A stretch of 64,000 nt of DNA from NCBI GenBank assembly GCA_036924085.1, contig JAVGWX010000014.1, positions 36,938,056-37,002,055 of the forward strand, written 5' to 3'. The notes under the pieces are model-generated. The model made no database searches, was not told the DNA's origin, and saw only the letters and a program-made list of their open reading frames with translations. The translations under genes were made by a program, and so were the position numbers. Shown here piece after piece: positions 34,795 to 46,344 of the stretch (position 1 is its first letter; every line of letters begins with the position of its first letter). The stretch is from Ariolimax columbianus (taxonomy: Eukaryota > Mollusca > Gastropoda > Stylommatophora > Arionidae).

Positions 34795-35850
34795 CAGCAT
34801 CATGTAGCTTGTCCTTTGTAGAACGTCACTCCCATCACAGTCTGTCTGAAAGAAACTCGTTCCCTTGTAGAACGTCGCTCCCATCAAAGTCTGTCTGAAA
34901 GAAACTAGTTCTCTTGCCAAAACTCCAGCCTCCGCCACAGTCATACTCAGGCATTCCTGGATATCTTGGTGCCATCGTCTTCTTGGTCTACCCCTTCCTT
35001 TTTTGCCTGGCACCATACCTTCCATCAATGTTCTCTCAAGACCGTTGTGTCTCTTGATATGACCAAAGTATTTGCATTTTCTAGCCAAAATGGAATTGAT
35101 AAACCAGTTCTCCTCTATGCTCAACTCTTGCCGAATGTCTACATTTGTCTTTTTCTCTGTCCAGGGTATTCTGAGGATCTTTCTGTAACATTTTGACTCG
35201 AAGGATTCGATTCTTTGTCTGGAAGTTTTGGTAATCATTCATGATTCACAGCCATAAGCTGCCACAGGAAAAACACAGGCTCTCAAGACTTTTACTTTTA
35301 TCATTTTGTTGGTGCCCTGCCATAATTTATTCAGGCCGTTCAGTCTCTGCATTGCCATAGCTAGTCTTCTTCTGATTTCTTTCGAGCAGTCGCCATTTTT
35401 GTCAATTCTGGAGCCCAGATATTCAAAATGTGTAACCTGATCTATTTCCTCTCCACCCACTGTAAATTTATGCTGACATTGTGTTTTATAGGTGGTCATT
35501 ATCTTTGTTTTATTTATGTTTATAAACAGGTTTTGATTTTTACAATGTCCATTAACGGCTGAAATTAGCTGCTCTATCCATTCTGCACTTCTTGATAGTA
35601 TCACTGTGTCATCTGCGTATCGTAACTCTGGAATCTCGTACCCGTAAATGGGTCGAAACTTTCAATGTTCTCGTCTTCTCGAACATTTCTCACTATACAT
35701 TCCGCATATATGTTGTACAGATAAGGTGAGAGGATGCATCCCTGTCGTACTCCCTTTTGTACTACAAACCAATCTGATGTTTGCCCAGATACTCGGACAG
35801 CGGCTTGTTGATCAATATGCGGTGATTAATTATTATCAGATCTTACTATT
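34795..35850 (-). mobile_element. RTE-like LINE remnant E, nearly intact RT/thumb
   Basis: Reads KGVRQGCILSPYLYN, then an intact catalytic YADDTVILSR near 35600 after a small frame break. The frame 35604-35239 (FEYLGSRIDKNGDCSKEIRR, CVFPVAAYGCES) continues, after one TGA where Trp is expected, with ITKTSRQRIESFESKCYRKI down to 34771. The basic GRPRRRWHQDIQECL region follows. Near the 3' end a ~53-bp segment (34809-34910) is tandemly duplicated. The 3' end has a few ATG/GAT triplets. Confidence 0.82.
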
Positions 35851-35928
35851 ACCACCCGCTCCTAGTACAGGTTACTGATTAACGTAATATCTTTAAAAAT
35901 TCAGATTAATATCTTGTAAGCACTCCAT

Positions 35929-36075
35929 TAACTTTTATTCTTTGACTCTGCCAAATGCTGTACTGCAGACTACTCAATTAACTTTTACTCTTGGACTCTG
36001 CCAAATGCTGTACTGCAGACTACTCAATTAACTTTTACTCTTGGACTCTGCCAAATGCTGTACTGCAGACTATAT
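35929..36075. repeat. 50-bp minisatellite, 3 copies
   Basis: GACTCTGCCAAATGCTGTAC recurs at 35944, 35994 and 36044, an exact 50-bp period, separated by TCAATTAACTTTTACTCTTG. Confidence 0.93.
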
Positions 36076-37309
36076 CCTGACCCCATCCGGAGCCAAAGTG
36101 TTGCTTCCATAGTTGCAGTGCTCTCCCCACAACCAAACTGTTTAGTACTTACTTTAATATCGATTTTATTTGAAATTCTTTCATTATTATATTATAGTGA
36201 TCCTGGCCGCAATCAAATTTGCGGGACATCAAGGCCCCTACGCGATATTTGGATTTATTTTAACCAGCTTTTAATAAGTCATGTCTCCATGTATTTGTAA
36301 TGTCGGTTTATGACAATGGGTTTCAAGAAAGTGAAGTCGCCAGCCCCCCCCCCCCCCCCAGTCTTCCCTTGTCGCCTGTAGTGAAAGAACACACAGGAAG
36401 CTCTAAGCTAGACGTCTCTTTTGTTTTGTTAAGAGTCAACGTCACTGCAATCCGGGCAGACACATGGGTGTTCAGTTTCTCTCTGCAAATGACAGTTTAG
36501 ATACCGCTAGTTCATGTAGCTCTCTGGTTTTGTACTCCTGCTCTGTACTCTCAGGCAACCCGGCCCACCCTCTACGCCATCCCACCCTCCCCCCCCTACC
36601 CTTCCGCATCTATCTGCTAGGCCCACATTTGATTTCAAAACCCTTCAATATGTACATTGTTGGTTCATCAGCTGCACTATGTTAACATACAACGACATAT
36701 GTAATACATCAATCCCTATATACCATCACAAGTGGGAGGATACCCCCCACCAACCCCTAACCCCCCCCCCAGGATGCCATCACGTTGTCGAGGCGGGGGG
36801 GGGGGGGGCTTTCGTGTCTCAGTGACCCAGTAAGCTATGCCGGCGGGAATGTATGTTCCTAGTAGGGCCACCCATGCTGGAAAGGTCACTGGAGAGGGGC
36901 CAGACTAACATTGGTAGCAGCTGGGTGGTGTTCAAGAGTTCAGGAAGACAGACGACCTCATGCAGATGGAGCTCGCAACTCAGAAGGACGGGTCAACCAA
37001 GGACTATCATCTAGCGAGCCCAAACAAGGAAAAGTCCGAAGGAAAAGCCATTCCAAGACCTAGAAAATTGGTCCTAGTCAATGGGCAAAATGAGCTCAAG
37101 TCCACTGTGTATCAGCGTGCTAAAAGACTGCGTGACTGCTGAGAGAGCTGATGCTGGTGGGCATAGGGGAGGTGCCAGGCTCATGGACTCCAAATGGGAC
37201 ACCCCCTGCCTCTTCCCTGACAATAGGCAACGGTCAGGGTGACCGTATAACTACCTCATAAAACAAACATGGTAAAATAAAATGACCTGGTCTCGTGCAG
37301 GTTTGGCTG
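36076..37309. other. Unassigned, with G/C homopolymers; possible LINE 5' region
   Basis: Runs of 12 or so C (36350) and G (36797) occur. The stretch 36840-37250 (CCACCCATGCTGGAAAGGTC, GGAGAGGGGCCAGACTAA) reads like a LINE 5' untranslated region and may belong to the I-type element at 37650, but I cannot prove it. Confidence 0.35.
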
Positions 37310-37460
37310 CCAGGCCGGTTGGGGACAATCCTAAGGCTAGGGATGCAAACCTGAAAAAAAAGCTTTGCGGAAAACGACAGTTTTGGACCGAAAGGTGCAA
37401 ATAAAACAGTTCGCTGCTGCAAACCGCGACACTACGTATCGCATCCAGGGATTATCAATA
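37310..37460 (+). repeat. Diverged SINE core fragment
   Basis: Contains TTGGACCGAAAGGTGCAAAT (37383-37402) followed by AAACAGTTCGCTG and a CGACAC block. This is the S1-family core with heavily diverged flanks. Confidence 0.45.
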
Positions 37461-37649
37461 ACCCGGACTATAAAGAGAGACACCATAAGGTACCAAACCA
37501 GACAAAGACATGTTTCTCCCACCATGGACACATTGATACACATGCCACTCAAACCCTGCAGATGTTGCAATGGAACGCTGAATTTTACCCCTAAGTAAAA
37601 AATCCAAACAAACAGTACTCGCACCTTTTCCTGAAACCTGAAAGCGACC

Positions 37650-40105
37650 ACAGACCTATCAAACTTACAGTAAACCTGGGAAACATTCCATCAGACCACA
37701 AGCCATTGCCCAGGTGGAACTAGAAGAGAGCAGACTGACAGAAGTTTGCCACAAGTACAAATCGTTACTGCCAGTCTATCAACACTCACCACAAGAAGGT
37801 AGGCAAAATGGTGGACAAATGCAACCAGTGTCTTCTAAAGGCAGCACTGGATAACATCCCAAGAGGCGCCAGAAGGCATTCCAAACATATTCTTCACCTG
37901 AAGTGCAACAGATGGAACCAACTAAAAGAGGCAAGAAAAAGAGCGGAATTTGGCCAAAATCAAGAAAGCAACATCACACTCAAGTCAGCTGCTGCAAGAT
38001 ATAGGAAAACAGTCAACTAAGCATGAAGGAAAAGCTGGCACGAGCATACAGAAACCCTCGACTCGGATAGAGAGAGCAAGAAGCTATGAAAGCTAGCAAA
38101 GGCTTTGACGAAAACAGCTACAAGCCAACAGTTGCAATTGAAAATAAATGAAAGCTGCTAACTGAGGAGAAAGCAGCGGATGTTCTAATCCAAAATTATG
38201 AGATACTAATAGAACTAAAATCCAAGCAGACATGAAAAGGTCTTTTATGAACGAAATAAACTACACGGAGCACTCAATGCGAGTACCCGGGAAACACCTG
38301 ATACTAAATATCACCAATACAGAACTAGAGTCAGCCATTAGGAAACTCAATAAGAGAAAAGTCATAGGAAAGGACAACATCACTAATGAACTTCTCTCAA
38401 GCACGAAAAGAAACTGCTATACATCTCTAACACAAGCTTTAAACAAGAAACTGCTATACATCTCTAACACAAGCTTCAAACAAGAAACTGCTATACATCT
38501 CTAACACAAGCTTCAAACAAGAAACTGCTATACATCTCTAACACAAGCTTTAAACAAGAAACTGCTATACATCTCTAACACAAGCTTCAAACAAGAAACT
38601 GCTATACATCTCTAACACAAGCTTTAAACAAGAAACTGCTATACATCTCTAACACAAGCTTCAAACAAGAAACTGCTATACATCTCTAACACAAGCTTCA
38701 AACAACAAACTGCTATACATCTCTAACACAAGCTTTAAACAAGAAACTGCTATACATCTCTAACACAAGCTTTAAACAAGAAACTGCTATACATCTCTAA
38801 CACAAGCTTTAAACAACAAACTGCTATACATCTCTAACACAAGCTTCAAACAAGAAACTGCTATACATCTCTAACACAAGCTTCAAACAACAAACTGCTA
38901 TACATCTCTAACACAAGCTTCAAACAAGAAACTGCTATACATCTCTAACACAAGCTTCAAACAAGAAACTGCTATACATCTCTAACACAAGCTTCAAACA
39001 AGAAACTGCTATACATCTCTAACACAAGCTTCAAACAACAAACTGCTATACATCTCTAACACAAGCTTCAAACAACAAACTGTTATACATCTCTAACACA
39101 AGCTTTAAACAAGAAACTGCTATACATCTCTAACACAAGCTTCAAACAAGAAACTGCTATACATCTCTAACACAAGCTTTAAACAAGAAACTGCTATACA
39201 TCTCTAACACAAGCTTTAAACAAGAAACTGTCCCCACAGTTTGGAACTCTGACAGATTTAGAACAGAAATGTATCACAGAATAATATCTTAGGAATGTAT
39301 ACCCATCAGAAACATGGATACACGCATGGATGGCTCGTCTAACAAAGCCACGTCTAATGGAGGTGGAGAAGTCTATTTTAGACTAAGGAATGGAGAAGAG
39401 AAAAACTCGAGTATTAACAACAAGAGCATACTCCAAAAATTTCCGTATAGAAGCAAAGGCACTGAACGCCGCAGCTGAGCTTGTAATGCAAGATAACGAT
39501 ATCTAACAAGAACACAGTATTCCTGACTGATACCGCGTCAGTATTAGCAGCGCTAAAACAACACAAAGATGAAGATCTCCCTGACCTAAGATTGGTCATA
39601 CAGTGCAACACCCCCCCCCCCCTATCCCCGACTGTAATATTGAAGGTAATGCAGACACACTAGCAAAGTGTGGAGGAGCATCCTCCCAAACAGACCAGAG
39701 TATCACATATAATGAGGCCAAGACCATAATTAAAGCCAACTTCAGGGGAAAATGGGCTGATCAACACCCAGACTTCCGAAAAAAAGACAGCTGCTTTAAC
39801 TTACCTAGAGAACAGAAAGTCATCGTCTTCAGACTGAGAACTGGGCATGACAGACTTAAGGGCCATCTTTACAACAAAATGAGGATTGGGACAGATGACA
39901 GGTGTCCATATGAAGAGCATATAATGACCGTGGAACACATCCTGCAAAGCTGCACGCTCAGGCAGGAAAATAGAGAACAATACTGGCCTCGCGAGATAGA
40001 TATGAGACAAAAAGCTGTATGGAGATAAAACAGCCGTACAAACAACGGTGTCCTTTGTAAGAGAAACTGGAACCTTGATCTGAGAATTTACGAAGAAGAA
40101 GAAGA
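37650..40105 (+). mobile_element. I-type LINE, third subfamily, RT replaced by a minisatellite
   Basis: From 37650 the translation follows the endonuclease-RT linker (SDHKPLPRWN, IPRGARRHSK, ALKAAxARYRKTVN-like). At 38320-38400 it enters the RT N-terminal fingers (LESAIRKLNKRKVIGKDNIT). The rest of RT is missing and a 37-bp array (38405-39235) takes its place. RNase H resumes at ~39310 (HAxxDGSSNKA-like across a frame break). A last frame follows at 39603-40028 (EGNADTLAKCGG, EHIMTVEHILQSC) and (GAA)n at 40090. A run of C interrupts it at 39610. Non-functional. Confidence 0.8.
38405..39235. repeat. 37-bp minisatellite, ~22 copies, inside a LINE
   Basis: Unit CTGCTATACATCTCTAACAC then AAGCTTCAAACAAGAAA, exact 37-bp period. 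Two sites vary between copies: CAAG/CAAC, and GCTTCAAA/GCTTTAAA. The first unit is contiguous with LINE RT coding sequence (KRNCYTSLTQAL). Since 37 is not a multiple of three, the frame changes in each copy. Confidence 0.97.
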
Positions 40106-40164
40106 AAAGTGGGAGGAGATGGTTGAAGAAAGAGGTGTATGGAAAACAACAATATATGGATGTG

Positions 40165-40345
40165 CAGAGATTTTGTGGATCGTGTAGCCTAGTCGACAGC
40201 GAGCTGGCTTGCTAAGACTGGGATTATAGCGTACCAGGTTCGAAATCACGGACATACAGAAACAAATCCTGGCGTGGTTCGTTCCGGATAAATACCGTTC
40301 TACCAGTCGACCCAAATGTAAATGGATACCTCTCGTAAGATTTGA
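40165..40345 (+). repeat. tRNA-derived SINE-like sequence
   Basis: A-box-like TAGCCTAGTCGACAG near 40186 and B-box-like GGTTCGAAATC near 40239. Downstream is CCAGTCGACCCAAATGTAAA then TGGATACCT, which also appears in part near 30338 and 48750 (CTGTAAATGGGTAC). Probably a decayed copy of an additional SINE family. Confidence 0.45.
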
Positions 40346-40613
40346 GGAAGGCAAAAACAGGAAAGATAGGAAATGGCCCTCCACCTCACATAGGCTTCGG
40401 CTTAGTCCATGAAGAGTTATATTCTTCCCCTACGGCTATTGTTGCTATGGGACTCACAATTACCTTTACCCATAGAGACGTTCGAGAGAACGCTTCAAAA
40501 CACATTGGAACCAAGCGACAATAGCTCAACAGTGAAGTAAACCATATATTCCAACCTATGCTGGCTGTGGTAAAGTGCGACTGACTGAAATCAGCAAGAT
40601 CAGCTGTGAAAAG

Positions 40614-40980
40614 GGGATCAAGATGCTGAGCAGCGCAAGAGCTGCAGTGGGCAGCGACCCATAGCTGACTGCTAGCGTCAGGGCCAACGAACCATAGCTG
40701 CCAAGACCCTTCTACACCTCCACGCGGTGATCCTGGATAACAGGCTGCATCAGGGCAGACTGGCTAAGGAGAAGGGATCGAAGAGGGAATGCTAACCCGG
40801 TACTCAAAAAATGCTTGCTGAAGTCGGATGTGTTGGACCGAAAGGTGCAAATATCGCAGCCAAGCTGTAAACTACGACACAACGCATTCCGTTCTCTGGA
40901 CTACATTCTGCTACTTAAGCCCTTTCAGTGTTTGGTAGTGGGAGATTGAGAACGAACGAAGAAGAAGAAGAAGAAGACGA
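40614..40980 (+). repeat. SINE family S1, copy 4 (reference copy)
   Basis: Perfect 12-bp TSD AGCTGTGAAAAG at 40602-40613 and 40981-40992. About 367 bp from GGGATCAAGATGCTGAGCAG to (GAA)n. The internal core lies at 40811-40860 (TTGCTGAAGTCGGATGTGTT, GGACCGAAAGGTGCAAATA). I could not place a clear tRNA or 5S promoter in its head. Confidence 0.95.
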
Positions 40981-40992
40981 AGCTGTGAAAAG

Positions 40993-41188
40993 ACCTACCA
41001 AATGACACTGTTACCCGCTTTCACCTGACATGATGAAAAGAGTCATATATTTGTTTTTGATCTACGTTTCATACACATGCAGTTTGGTGAACAAGAATGG
41101 CGAATTACAATCTGTCGATGACCTTGGCAAACTTGGTTGCATCAAAATAAAGAGTGTGCCATATCTGTATGTTATCTTCTCGTTGTAA

Positions 41189-41231
<43 letters not shown>

Positions 41232-41639
41232 AGCCAAGTGAAACATAGAGCTATCACTACAGCTGATCCATTTATTTGCAGTATGGGTGAAGTTATTTGC
41301 AATGGCGGTTAAATTAGTAATGGTTATACATGATGATGTTGCTAGTCACATGCACAATGCACGGTAGGTTGCCATTACTTTCCCTACGTGGAGGAACATG
41401 AGCCCAAGAAAAAAAACCCAGTGTCTGCCAAACTGGACACAAGTGGAAATCGAACCAGAACGAGCGAGTTTCACCCCTAGGCCACGTAGCTTATAATGAT
41501 CCTCTTAGGCGACCAAGGCGTGACAACGATTGATGGTAGAGGTACGTGGCATGTATTTATTTTTTGCAGCTAGGCGTTGCATCGGCTTTCCTGGGTTCGC
41601 CTCTATGCCGGGCAAGGTCATTCTGTACACATGATTTCG
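40993..41639. other. Unassigned DNA with a (GATT)n microsatellite
   Basis: A GATT tetranucleotide run of about ten copies lies at 41189-41231. Nothing else recognised. Confidence 0.5.
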
Positions 41640-41940
41640 TCACCCACATGCAAGATCTGTCGGACTGTGACCTCTTGAAGAAAGCGGGCCACATGACCAA
41701 AGACAGAGACAGCGAAGGTCTTTCATAGAAACAATACTCTCAAGATATGTTTCCCAGATGACCTGAATGGTAGTAACCCGATCAAACCATTGTATTCCAA
41801 GGGTGTACCTCTGACTGCGCGAATGGAAGCGTTTGGAGCCATACAAACTGATTGGAATGACGTAGGGTGTGTGAAGGTCCTGCATGGTTTCCACTGAGAG
41901 CTTCTGCTCTAACCAGACTCGAGGCAGTGAGTTCATAGAC
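41640..41940 (-). mobile_element. LINE C-terminal remnant
   Basis: The minus-strand frame contains IPISLYGSKRFHSRSQRYTL, then GIQWFDRVTTIQVIWETYLE and LRCLCLWSCGPL. This follows the usual post-RT order LLYGSETW, then LGIxWFDR, then RRLxLFGHV seen in several LINEs of this window. No catalytic core. Confidence 0.55.
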
Positions 41941-42420
41941 GAGGCTGCTATACCGATTCTAGGTCTGTCTGCTGTCTATGTAGATGTAGTCCTAGATCGG
42001 GTAGACATCTTGGCCTTCTACAGTTATTCTAGGTGCTCAAGGGGACCTATCATTGTCTGAAATGCTACAGTGGTCCTATTTTTCTGATTAAATTCAAACC
42101 GTTTCATGTGACTGCGGAGCATTGGTTTTCAACAAACACACGGCAAGTCATAAAGTGGTGACCTATGTACATATGATGACGATTCTGTAGTTGAAAGTTT
42201 CTACACAATAACGTAGCAGGTTACATGCTCAACCCTTTTCTGTCACTACCACACCCATCCAGATTTGTTTATGCTTCTTCACATTTGGTTGTGTTAAAAA
42301 ACAAATACAATCAAAAAGTGATCAATGCTTTAAAGAAAATTCGTCTAAATGTAAGTGTCGTGTACACACAATTAATTTCAGACCTGAACATAACAAGTAT
42401 CAACATCAACAGCAACCGAC
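41941..42420. other. Unassigned DNA
   Basis: No gene or repeat recognised. Confidence 0.4.
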
Positions 42421-43990
42421 CTAACTTAACCTAACTTAACTTAACTTAACGCCTTTATACTGGTTTAGAAGACTTTTCAGAGTCTGTATACAGCCAGTTT
42501 CATTTACATTTCATTGCTCTAAAAGCCATGCGCATCCAATTTATTCTTAAATGCATTAATTGTTCCTGTCTCCACTATTTCTAGTTATACAATGCATTTC
42601 AAGCATTTACCTCTCTCTGACTAAAAAAATATTTCCTAATATCTAATCTAGACCTTTCTTCAGTTAATTTGTAGATATGTTCTCTTGTTCTTGTAGGTGG
42701 TCGTATTTTGAAGAAAAAAAACTTGTTAGTCTAATTTATCTGTTCCTTTGATTATCTTATAAACCTGTATTGTCACCTCGGATTCTTCTCTTTTCTAGAC
42801 ACTCTAGGCCGGTTTTTCTCTTTCCTCATAACTGTAATACTGGAATCCCACTATCAGTTTTGTCGATCTTTGCTGTATCCTTTCCAACATGTTATATCCT
42901 ATCTATGATAAGGACTCCACACATGTACACAGTACTCCAATCCAGGTCTAGCTAATGCTTTATACAGTTTGTCTATCATTTCTTTGCTCTTATGTTTAAA
43001 ATGTATTTTTATCATACCTAACATTGCATTTTTCTTTTTCACTGCTACCTGAACTTGCTCACTCACCTTACCTGACTGACCTATTATAACCCCTAGATCA
43101 CTTTCCTTTTCTGTCTTTCTAATATTGTTCTCGCCCATTCTGTAATTATGTTCCATATTGGATCTACCCATGGGGATGACTGTACATTTATCTACATTAA
43201 ATTCATTTGCCAGCTCACAGACCATTCTCGAATTTTATCTAAATCCGACCTCAATATATCCACTTCTGCTTTAGATGATACACTACTGCATAGTTTTGTG
43301 TCTTCAGCGAATTTTGCAATCTTGGATTCCATATCGATGTCCAAATCGTTTATATATAACAAGAACAAAATTGGTCCCAAAACCGAGCCCTATAGCACAC
43401 CACTTTTCACTTCACACCACTCAGAGTACTCCTTATTTATGCCCACCATCTGCCTTCTTCTGGTTAACCATTTTTCAATCCATTTGGCAACTTTCCCACC
43501 TATTCCATGTGATTTTAACTTTCGAAATAATCTTTGATGAGATAGTCTATCAAAGACTTTTTGCAAAATTTAGATAAATAACATCCACTGGCTCCCCTTT
43601 ATCCATCATTTTAGTCACCTCCTCCATGAATTATAATAGATTTGTTAACCATGATCTCCCTCTAGTAAGCCCATGCTGACTATTCCTGATTAGATTAAAC
43701 CTGTCTAAATGCATTATAATGTGTTCTTTGATTATTGACTCTAACAATTTACAGACTATGCTCGTTAAACTCACCGGTCTGTAATTCGCTGGATCTGATT
43801 TTTTTTCCATTTTTGAATAAAGGGATCACTCCTGCATCTTACCAATCCCATGGAACAATCCCTTGTGCAAGTGATTGAGAACATAATATATCCAATGGTT
43901 TTGCTAGCTGGTCTCTAATTTCAAACAGCAATTTTGGATGAATACCATCTTGATCTGGACATGTATCCAATTTCATCCCCTCCAATTAAA
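42421..43990 (-). mobile_element. CR1-like LINE, reverse strand, RT to 3' end
   Basis: Minus-strand translation, with breaks: DQDGIHPKLLFEIRDQLAKP, VSLTSIVCKLLESI-like, palm region, GPILFLLYINDLDIDMESKI (43380-43300), then VAVKKKNAMLGMIKI and LEYCVHVWSPYHR (to 42899). The 3' hairpin is at 42459-42498, followed by TTAAG repeats (plus strand CTTAA) to 42421. It lacks an endonuclease and has several frameshifts. Confidence 0.88.
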
Positions 43991-44189
43991 CAAAAACACC
44001 TTTTCACTGTAATACAGAATGATTTTAACCACCTCTGCTTTGCAATGACAAAATGTTCATCACAGAAACAGCCAAAGTAGGGAAAAAAGTGGACCTAGAG
44101 ATAAACACCTCCAAGACAGAAGGCATGTGTAACCGTTTCACCACAAATTACCAAGTCAGCCTGGATAACGAGAATCTGGAAGACGTTGA

Positions 44190-44410
44190 AGAGTATATCT
44201 ACCTGCGACGCTTATTGAACGCGCTGAACGATCTAAGCCCAGATCGAACGTATATCTACCTGGGACGCTTATTGAACACGTAAAGCGATCTAAACCCATA
44301 ATGGACGTATATCTATCTATCTGGGACGCTTATTGAACGCGCTGAACGATCTAAACCCATAACGGACGTATACCTTCCTGGAACGCTTATTGAACACGCA
44401 GAACTATCGA
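44190..44410. repeat. ~60-bp array in LINE thumb region
   Basis: Four uneven repeats of GTATATCTACCTGGGACGCT and TATTGAACGCGCTGAACGAT, at about 57-64-bp spacing. The segment encodes the EYIYLGRLLN motif of the LINE. Confidence 0.8.
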
Positions 44411-44714
44411 AACCCAGAACTAACAAGACGTCGTCGCGCGTGCTAGGCGGCTTTCTCGTCCATAAAGACGGCACTAGACCATACCCACGCCCAGAGCGCG
44501 CGCCTCCAATTGGAACTCCCCAGTTCTAACTGCAATATGCTAAAAACAGGGGCGCTTCCAAAAGAAATGGGAGTCCAAACTCAGAGTGACCCTAGCCTCC
44601 TTCGAGAGACGTGTCATCGGTATTAGGCTTCACATCACTGTCATACGGCACATGTCCTCGGTGAAGCATGCAGTTACCCACGCAGACAAGGCAGAGCATC
44701 GTTGGGCTGGTCAC

Positions 44715-44990
44715 CTGCTTCAGAGAACTGATGACCGTTGGAGCACAGCGACACCAGTCTGCTACCCACGAGACAGAGAACTGATGACCGTTGGAGCACA
44801 GAGACACCAGTCTGGTACCCACGAGACAGAGAACTGATGACCGTTGGAGCACAGAGACACCAGTCTGGTACCCACGAGGCAGAGAACTGATGACCGTTGG
44901 AGCACAGAGACACCAGTCTGCTACCCACGAGACAGAGAACTGATGACCGTTGGAGCACAGAGATACCCACGAGACAGAAGACGACTACGG
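44715..44990. repeat. 53-bp array in LINE C-terminal region
   Basis: Five copies of a unit with CTGATGACCGTTGGAGCACA and TACCCACGAGACAGAGAA. The unit encodes RTDDRW plus PRDR of the host LINE and shifts frame in each copy because 53 is not a multiple of three. Confidence 0.92.
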
Positions 44991-45155
44991 GGAAGACCAC
45001 CCACGCGTTTGTTCCACTTCCTCGAACTGAGAAACAATGCTTGTATATTCGATGCTTCAGACAGGAAACTTATCCTCCATTTGTTCACCGTGACCCAAGA
45101 CAGAAATCAATGGAAACGAAGTTGGGACCCACAGCGGCGCAACCGCCACTGACGA

Positions 45156-46344
45156 ACAGGTTGTCCAGAAATTAATCTGGTAAAAAATAAAAAAGTGTTT
45201 GTTAAAATAGAAGAAATAGAAGTTCACACAAACGTCAAGTTAAATAAAAGCAAGTAATAACGAAATATTAAACGCCACTGTAATACATCCCTAGAACGCA
45301 AATAGTTATCTTTTAGCATGTACACTAAAACAAGCTAACATCTCAATATATATATCTTGGAATGAAAATCACCCATTCACAGTGTTGGTGTTGTTAATCT
45401 TGTCTATATTGTTAGTTAATTCCCAAGTAAATGGTTATCTGAGAACGGAGTTTACATGCAGTCTTAGCAGCTTAGCTCGGTTTTCCGTCCTCGTGTGTCG
45501 TGACTTCGGCCTCTTCCAGGTCAAGGGCTCACTATCGTAATTCTGTAACTTTGTTATAGTCTCAACTCGATATGATGACCGACCACTCGCAATTTCTACT
45601 AAGAAATGTAGCCACTACAATGGGGATAATTCGAAACATTGTTATAATGTACTTATATATCATCATAGCTCATATGGTGACACCAGAGATCTTTCAGGGA
45701 CATTTCATTTCACGCGTAGAAAATGTCCGCTTCCGAGACTGCAAAAACGACCACATTAACACTTAACTTAACGTAATGTCTTAATACTGGCTTAGAAGAA
45801 TCTACAGTCTGTATTCAACAAGTTTCTTGAAGGGTGGTTTTTAACACGTGCGATTCCATCTTAAAAGACTCAAACACTAGAGCCAAGTAGACCTGCAGTC
45901 AGTTAGGCGCCTTTCTATAGATGCTCTTAATAAGCCAAATGGGGAAAGGTACAAATAACTAGGGTAGATTTTTAGCTTGGATGTTGTCCGGACAGCAGCC
46001 GTTAAGCCTACTCTTTTCGATTTCCAACTGCCAAGAATTTTTAACGTGCTCGACACTGACACGGGAGTTCGATCTAACTGAATGTGATTCGAACACGAAA
46101 CATCCGGCACACGAGACGGATACGTTACCTCGAGACCACTGAGTTAAAGCAGCGGAGACATTTGATAAGTTACAGCAAATGACATCTGACATCTAGTGTT
46201 AATTTTTCGATCCAAACTTCCTTCGTCTGTAAAGATACTGAGTTCTGACGCAGACACCAACACTGAATGGACCCGTATACGGGCTATATAATACGTATAG
46301 TTATCATTTGTAGGCTTCCTGGCCACGGAGATTGTCAACGTCAC
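45156..46344. other. Mostly unassigned DNA
   Basis: Apart from the CR1-like 3' fragment at 45760-45835 no gene or repeat is recognised. Confidence 0.4.
45760..45835 (-). mobile_element. CR1-like LINE 3' terminal fragment
   Basis: The plus strand shows ACTTAACTTAACG and TAATACTGGCTTAGAAGA, then CAGTCTGTATTCAACAAGT. This is the family hairpin and tail in reverse, with a shortened inner stem. Confidence 0.62.

Larger units (their letters stand above)
44045..45155 (+). mobile_element. RTE-like LINE C-terminal remnant with two internal arrays
   Basis: Frame 44053-44283 (VDLEINTSKTEGM, EDVEEYIYLRRLLN) is the end of RT and the start of the thumb. Downstream LASFERRVIGI, HRWAGHLLQRTDDRW and RRRLRGRPPTRLFHFLEL follow, ending in RNQWKRSWDPQRRN. 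This order is typical of RTE-clade C termini. Two short segments have been amplified in place (44190-44410 and 44715-44990). Frames are broken. Confidence 0.78.
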
